From positions 62,001 through 126,000 of the forward strand of contig NZ_BMTN01000013.1 of assembly GCF_014649695.1 (NCBI RefSeq): a stretch of 64,000 nt of DNA, read 5' to 3'. The position numbers and the translations under genes are program-made. Of the stretch, positions 61,638-64,000 are shown piece after piece (position 1 is the stretch's first letter; each line of letters opens with the position of its first letter). The DNA is from Streptomyces kurssanovii (GTDB taxonomy: Bacteria > Actinomycetota > Actinomycetes > Streptomycetales > Streptomycetaceae). The notes below the pieces were generated by a model, which saw only the letters and a list, made by a program, of their open reading frames with translations, made no database searches and was not told the DNA's origin.

Positions 61638-63050
61638 TCAGTAGGCCCGGGCCACGATCGCGACAGTACCGGGCGCGTCGTCAGCCTCGGGCACCGACCC
61701 GTCCTCGGCCACGAGACAGCGCACCGAGACGGCCTGCTCCGCCAGCGTGGCCTCGCCCTCCTGCCCCAGCGTCGCCCACGGAATGCGGGCCCATCCGCCG
61801 GCGGCCGCCGCTTCCGCGGCCTCCTCGATGGTGCTGACGTCACTGGTGCGCGACTCCCGGCGGGTCCGGGACTGCTCGAGCAGCAGCGCCTGGTCGTCCT
61901 CGAGAATCTTCGGCAGCATCGCGGCGAGCGAATCGAGGCTCACCGGCTCCTTGCCTCCGGGGATGCGACGGGCCAGCATCGCGGTGCCCGCCTCCAGGTC
62001 CCGCGGTCCGATCTCGATCCGCACCGGCACGCCCTTGAGCTCCCAGTCGACCGCGCGGCGGCCGAAGGGGGTGTCCACCCGGTCGTCGACCTGGACCCGC
62101 AGACCGGCGGCCGAGAGCTGCCGGCCGAGCTCGCGCACCTTGGCGACGGCCTCGTCCCCCTTGATGGCCATGACGACGACCTGGACGGCGGCGAGCCGCG
62201 GCGGGACGCGCAGGCCGTTGTCGTCGCCGTGCGACATGATCAGCCCGCCCACCATGCGGGTCGACACACCCCAAGACGTCTGCCAGACCAGTTCCTGCTG
62301 CCCGTCCTTCGACAGGTACGACGTGTTGAACGCCTTGGCGAAGTTGGTGCCGAGCTCATGGCTCGTGCCCATCTGCAGAGCCTTGCCGTCGCCCATCATC
62401 CCTTCCAGGGTGAGGGTGTTGATGGCGCCGGCGAACCGCTCCCTGGGGGTCTTGCGGCCGAGCACCACGTCGATGCCGAGCACGTTGACCATGAAGTCGG
62501 CGTAGACGTCGCGGTGGATGTGGGCGGCGTAGTCCCTGGCGTCCTCGTACGTGGCGTGGGCGGTGTGCCCCTCCTGCCAGAGGAATTCGGTCGTCCGCAG
62601 GAAGACCCGGGGGCGCATCTCCCAACGGACCACGTTGGCCCACTGGTTGATCAGCAGCGGCAGATCCCGGTAGCTCTGCACCCATTTGGAGAAGTAGTCG
62701 TTGATGATCGTCTCGGACGTGGGGCGCACCACGACCGGCTCCTCGAGCTCCTTGCCCCCGCCGTGCGTGACCACCGCGAGTTCGGGTGCGAAGCCCTCGA
62801 CGTGCTCAGCCTCGCGAGTCAGGTAAGACTGGGGGATGAAGAGCGGGAAGTAGGCGTTCTGAGCGCCCGCGGCCTTGATGCGGGCGTCCATCTCCTGCTG
62901 CATCCGCTCCCACAGGCCGTAGCCGTACGGTCGGATGACCATGGTGCCGCGCACCGGGCCGTTGTCCGCCAGTTCGGCCTTGTTGATCAGGTCCTGGTAC
63001 CAGCGCGGGAAATCTTCCGACTGGGGCGTGAGAACGGGTGCCTTTGCCAT
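61638..63050 (-). CDS. proS: prolyl-tRNA synthetase, eukaryote/archaeal-like type
   Basis: Class II enzyme charging tRNA-Pro, 470 residues from the ATG at 63050. Motif segments include VVRPTSETIINDYFSKWVQ, VVRWEMRPRVFLRTTEFLWQ followed by EGHTAH, and ETLEGMM-like text near residue 230. HGDDNGLRVPP is the motif 3 region. There is no editing insertion between motifs 2 and 3, and the chain ends in Tyr, both marks of the eukaryote/archaeal-like class. Bacterial-type ProRS is about 560-580 residues with that insertion. A bacterial-type copy may exist elsewhere in the genome. Confidence 0.9.
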   Translation of the reverse strand: MAKAPVLTPQSEDFPRWYQDLINKAELADNGPVRGTMVIRPYGYGLWERMQQEMDARIKAAGAQNAYFPLFIPQSYLTREAEHVEGFAPELAVVTHGGGKELEEPVVVRPTSETIINDYFSKWVQSYRDLPLLINQWANVVRWEMRPRVFLRTTEFLWQEGHTAHATYEDARDYAAHIHRDVYADFMVNVLGIDVVLGRKTPRERFAGAINTLTLEGMMGDGKALQMGTSHELGTNFAKAFNTSYLSKDGQQELVWQTSWGVSTRMVGGLIMSHGDDNGLRVPPRLAAVQVVVMAIKGDEAVAKVRELGRQLSAAGLRVQVDDRVDTPFGRRAVDWELKGVPVRIEIGPRDLEAGTAMLARRIPGGKEPVSLDSLAAMLPKILEDDQALLLEQSRTRRESRTSDVSTIEEAAEAAAAGGWARIPWATLGQEGEATLAEQAVSVRCLVAEDGSVPEADDAPGTVAIVARAY

Positions 63051-63258
63051 GGCGGGCATCGTACGGCGACACGGGGCCTGCACGTGAATCGGCCAGGTTG
63101 CCCGGGGTGAACGCCTCGGGGCGCAAGCAGTGCCGCACAACCCCTGGACGTGGGGACGCCCACGCAGTTCTCTGGCATACGGGGAAGCGCGGATCGTACG
63201 CACACGGGGGCTGACCTTCAGGGTATTACCGACCTCTCGGCGGATTGGGGCGCTTTCG

Positions 63259-64000
63259 ATGACACCTACGCTCGTCCAGCACCGACCCCACAAGGCGTCG
63301 GCGACCTCTGCGGAAGCCGGCACACGTGCCCGGGACTGGGCCGAGATCCAGGAACGCATGCTCGTGCCGCTCTACGAAGCGGTCTACGAACGCCTCGAGG
63401 TGGGCGCCGGTACCCGGCTGCTGGCCCTGACGTGCGGCTCCGGCCTCGCCCTGCTGATCGCCAGGACCCGCGGTGCCACGGTGACGGGCGTCGACACCGA
63501 CAGCGACCGTCTCGCCCTCGCCCGGGAACGGATGGACGGCAGTCCCACGGCCCGGCTGGTGGACGGCGGACCGGGCGACGCGGGTCCCGCCCGCCCCGCC
63601 TACAACCTGATCACCGCGTTTCAGCCGATCGGGTGCAGCGCGGGCGACGCGGAGGACCTGGAGCAGGCTCTCAAGGACGCGGTCGGTCTCACCGAGCGCG
63701 GGAGCCTGGTGGTGCTCACCGGCTGGGGGCCGCCGGAGCGGTGCGCCACGTCCGGGGTGCTGAGGGTGGCCGGGGAACGCCGGCGTTCCGCCCACCGTGA
63801 CGCCCTGGAGGACATCGCCGCGCGCGCGGGCCTGAACCCGGACGGCTCGGGCCGGGTGGCCTGCCCGTTCGGCTACGCGGACGTGGACAGCGCGGTACGG
63901 GGTCTGATGTCGACCGGTCTCTACGACGCGGCCGTGCGCGAGACCGACCAGGCGCAGGTCGGGAAGGAGATCGCCGAGGCGCTCCACGACCACCGGCGGC
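63259..64000 (+). CDS. SAM-dependent methyltransferase-like protein, 3' end outside the window
   Basis: An open frame from ATG 63259 continues past the window edge for at least 247 residues with strong third-position GC. It resembles a Rossmann methyltransferase. RLLALTCGSGLALLIARTRG occupies the SAM-binding motif I place, though with Cys where Asp or Glu-x-Gly is usual. GVDTDSDRLALARERM resembles the following acidic strand. The carboxy-terminal visible part (GRVACPFGYADVDSAVRGLM) resembles UbiE-type proteins. It is divergent from proS across a 208-bp gap. Substrate unknown. Confidence 0.75.
   Translation, partial: MTPTLVQHRPHKASATSAEAGTRARDWAEIQERMLVPLYEAVYERLEVGAGTRLLALTCGSGLALLIARTRGATVTGVDTDSDRLALARERMDGSPTARLVDGGPGDAGPARPAYNLITAFQPIGCSAGDAEDLEQALKDAVGLTERGSLVVLTGWGPPERCATSGVLRVAGERRRSAHRDALEDIAARAGLNPDGSGRVACPFGYADVDSAVRGLMSTGLYDAAVRETDQAQVGKEIAEALHDHRR

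Noticed and set aside
1-64000. tRNA, rRNA, CRISPR arrays, IS elements, prophage or biosynthetic cluster
   Set aside because: Scanning the intergenic regions by eye showed no cloverleaf, regular spacer array, transposase or phage gene. I did not see an in-frame TTA codon, but not every codon was checked.

Overview
The window is chromosomal DNA of a Streptomyces or very close relative. GC is very high with strong third-position GC, and GTG starts are frequent. Gene order includes dxr-rseP, rpsB-tsf-pyrH-frr-cdsA, a WhiG sporulation sigma factor, dprA-comM-yraN, four tandem type I signal peptidases and rplS-trmD-rimM-khpA-rpsP. A GH18 chitinase sits behind a DasR-type operator. No phage, IS element, tRNA, rRNA or CRISPR array was seen. 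The window opens inside rseP and closes inside a methyltransferase gene.

Left part (1-18 kb): isoprenoid gene dxr and intramembrane protease rseP, a large acyl-CoA dehydrogenase, a phospholipase D family protein behind twin palindromes, an aldehyde dehydrogenase, a DMT exporter, a PucR regulator, a TraG/VirD4-like membrane ATPase, GABA aminotransferase gabT, a PAP2 phosphatase and the chitinase.

Middle (18-36 kb): polyamine utilisation. One six-gene minus-strand unit encodes an aldehyde dehydrogenase, a PotDABC-type uptake system and a gamma-glutamylputrescine oxidase-like flavoenzyme. A second aldehyde dehydrogenase is divergent from an Lrp/AsnC regulator and a class III aminotransferase. 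With gabT and the aldehyde dehydrogenase near 7 kb, these genes could carry putrescine-type amines through GABA to succinate. Between them lie a NADAR protein, a DUF4190-like membrane protein, an adenosine deaminase-like enzyme, a glycerophosphodiester phosphodiesterase, and an ABC pair whose ATPase has degenerate motifs.

36-42 kb: a thiamine ABC transporter (thiBPQ) under a TPP riboswitch, then rlmN and an orphan CdiI-like immunity protein. 42-64 kb: housekeeping translation, secretion and competence-like genes on the minus strand. These are interrupted by an M23 peptidase gene with an odd repeated tail, a TetR regulator, a SprT-like protein and a eukaryote/archaeal-type prolyl-tRNA synthetase.

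The least expected signals are regulatory or structural. Two intergenic pairs of DnaA-box-like 9-mers both have an 18-bp offset, and a 36-bp tandem repeat upstream of whiG carries a related motif. Two TGTCCG-N3-CGGACA palindromes lie upstream of the phospholipase D gene. An imperfect repeat in the M23 gene is read in two different frames. I found no convincing wholly new multi-gene system.
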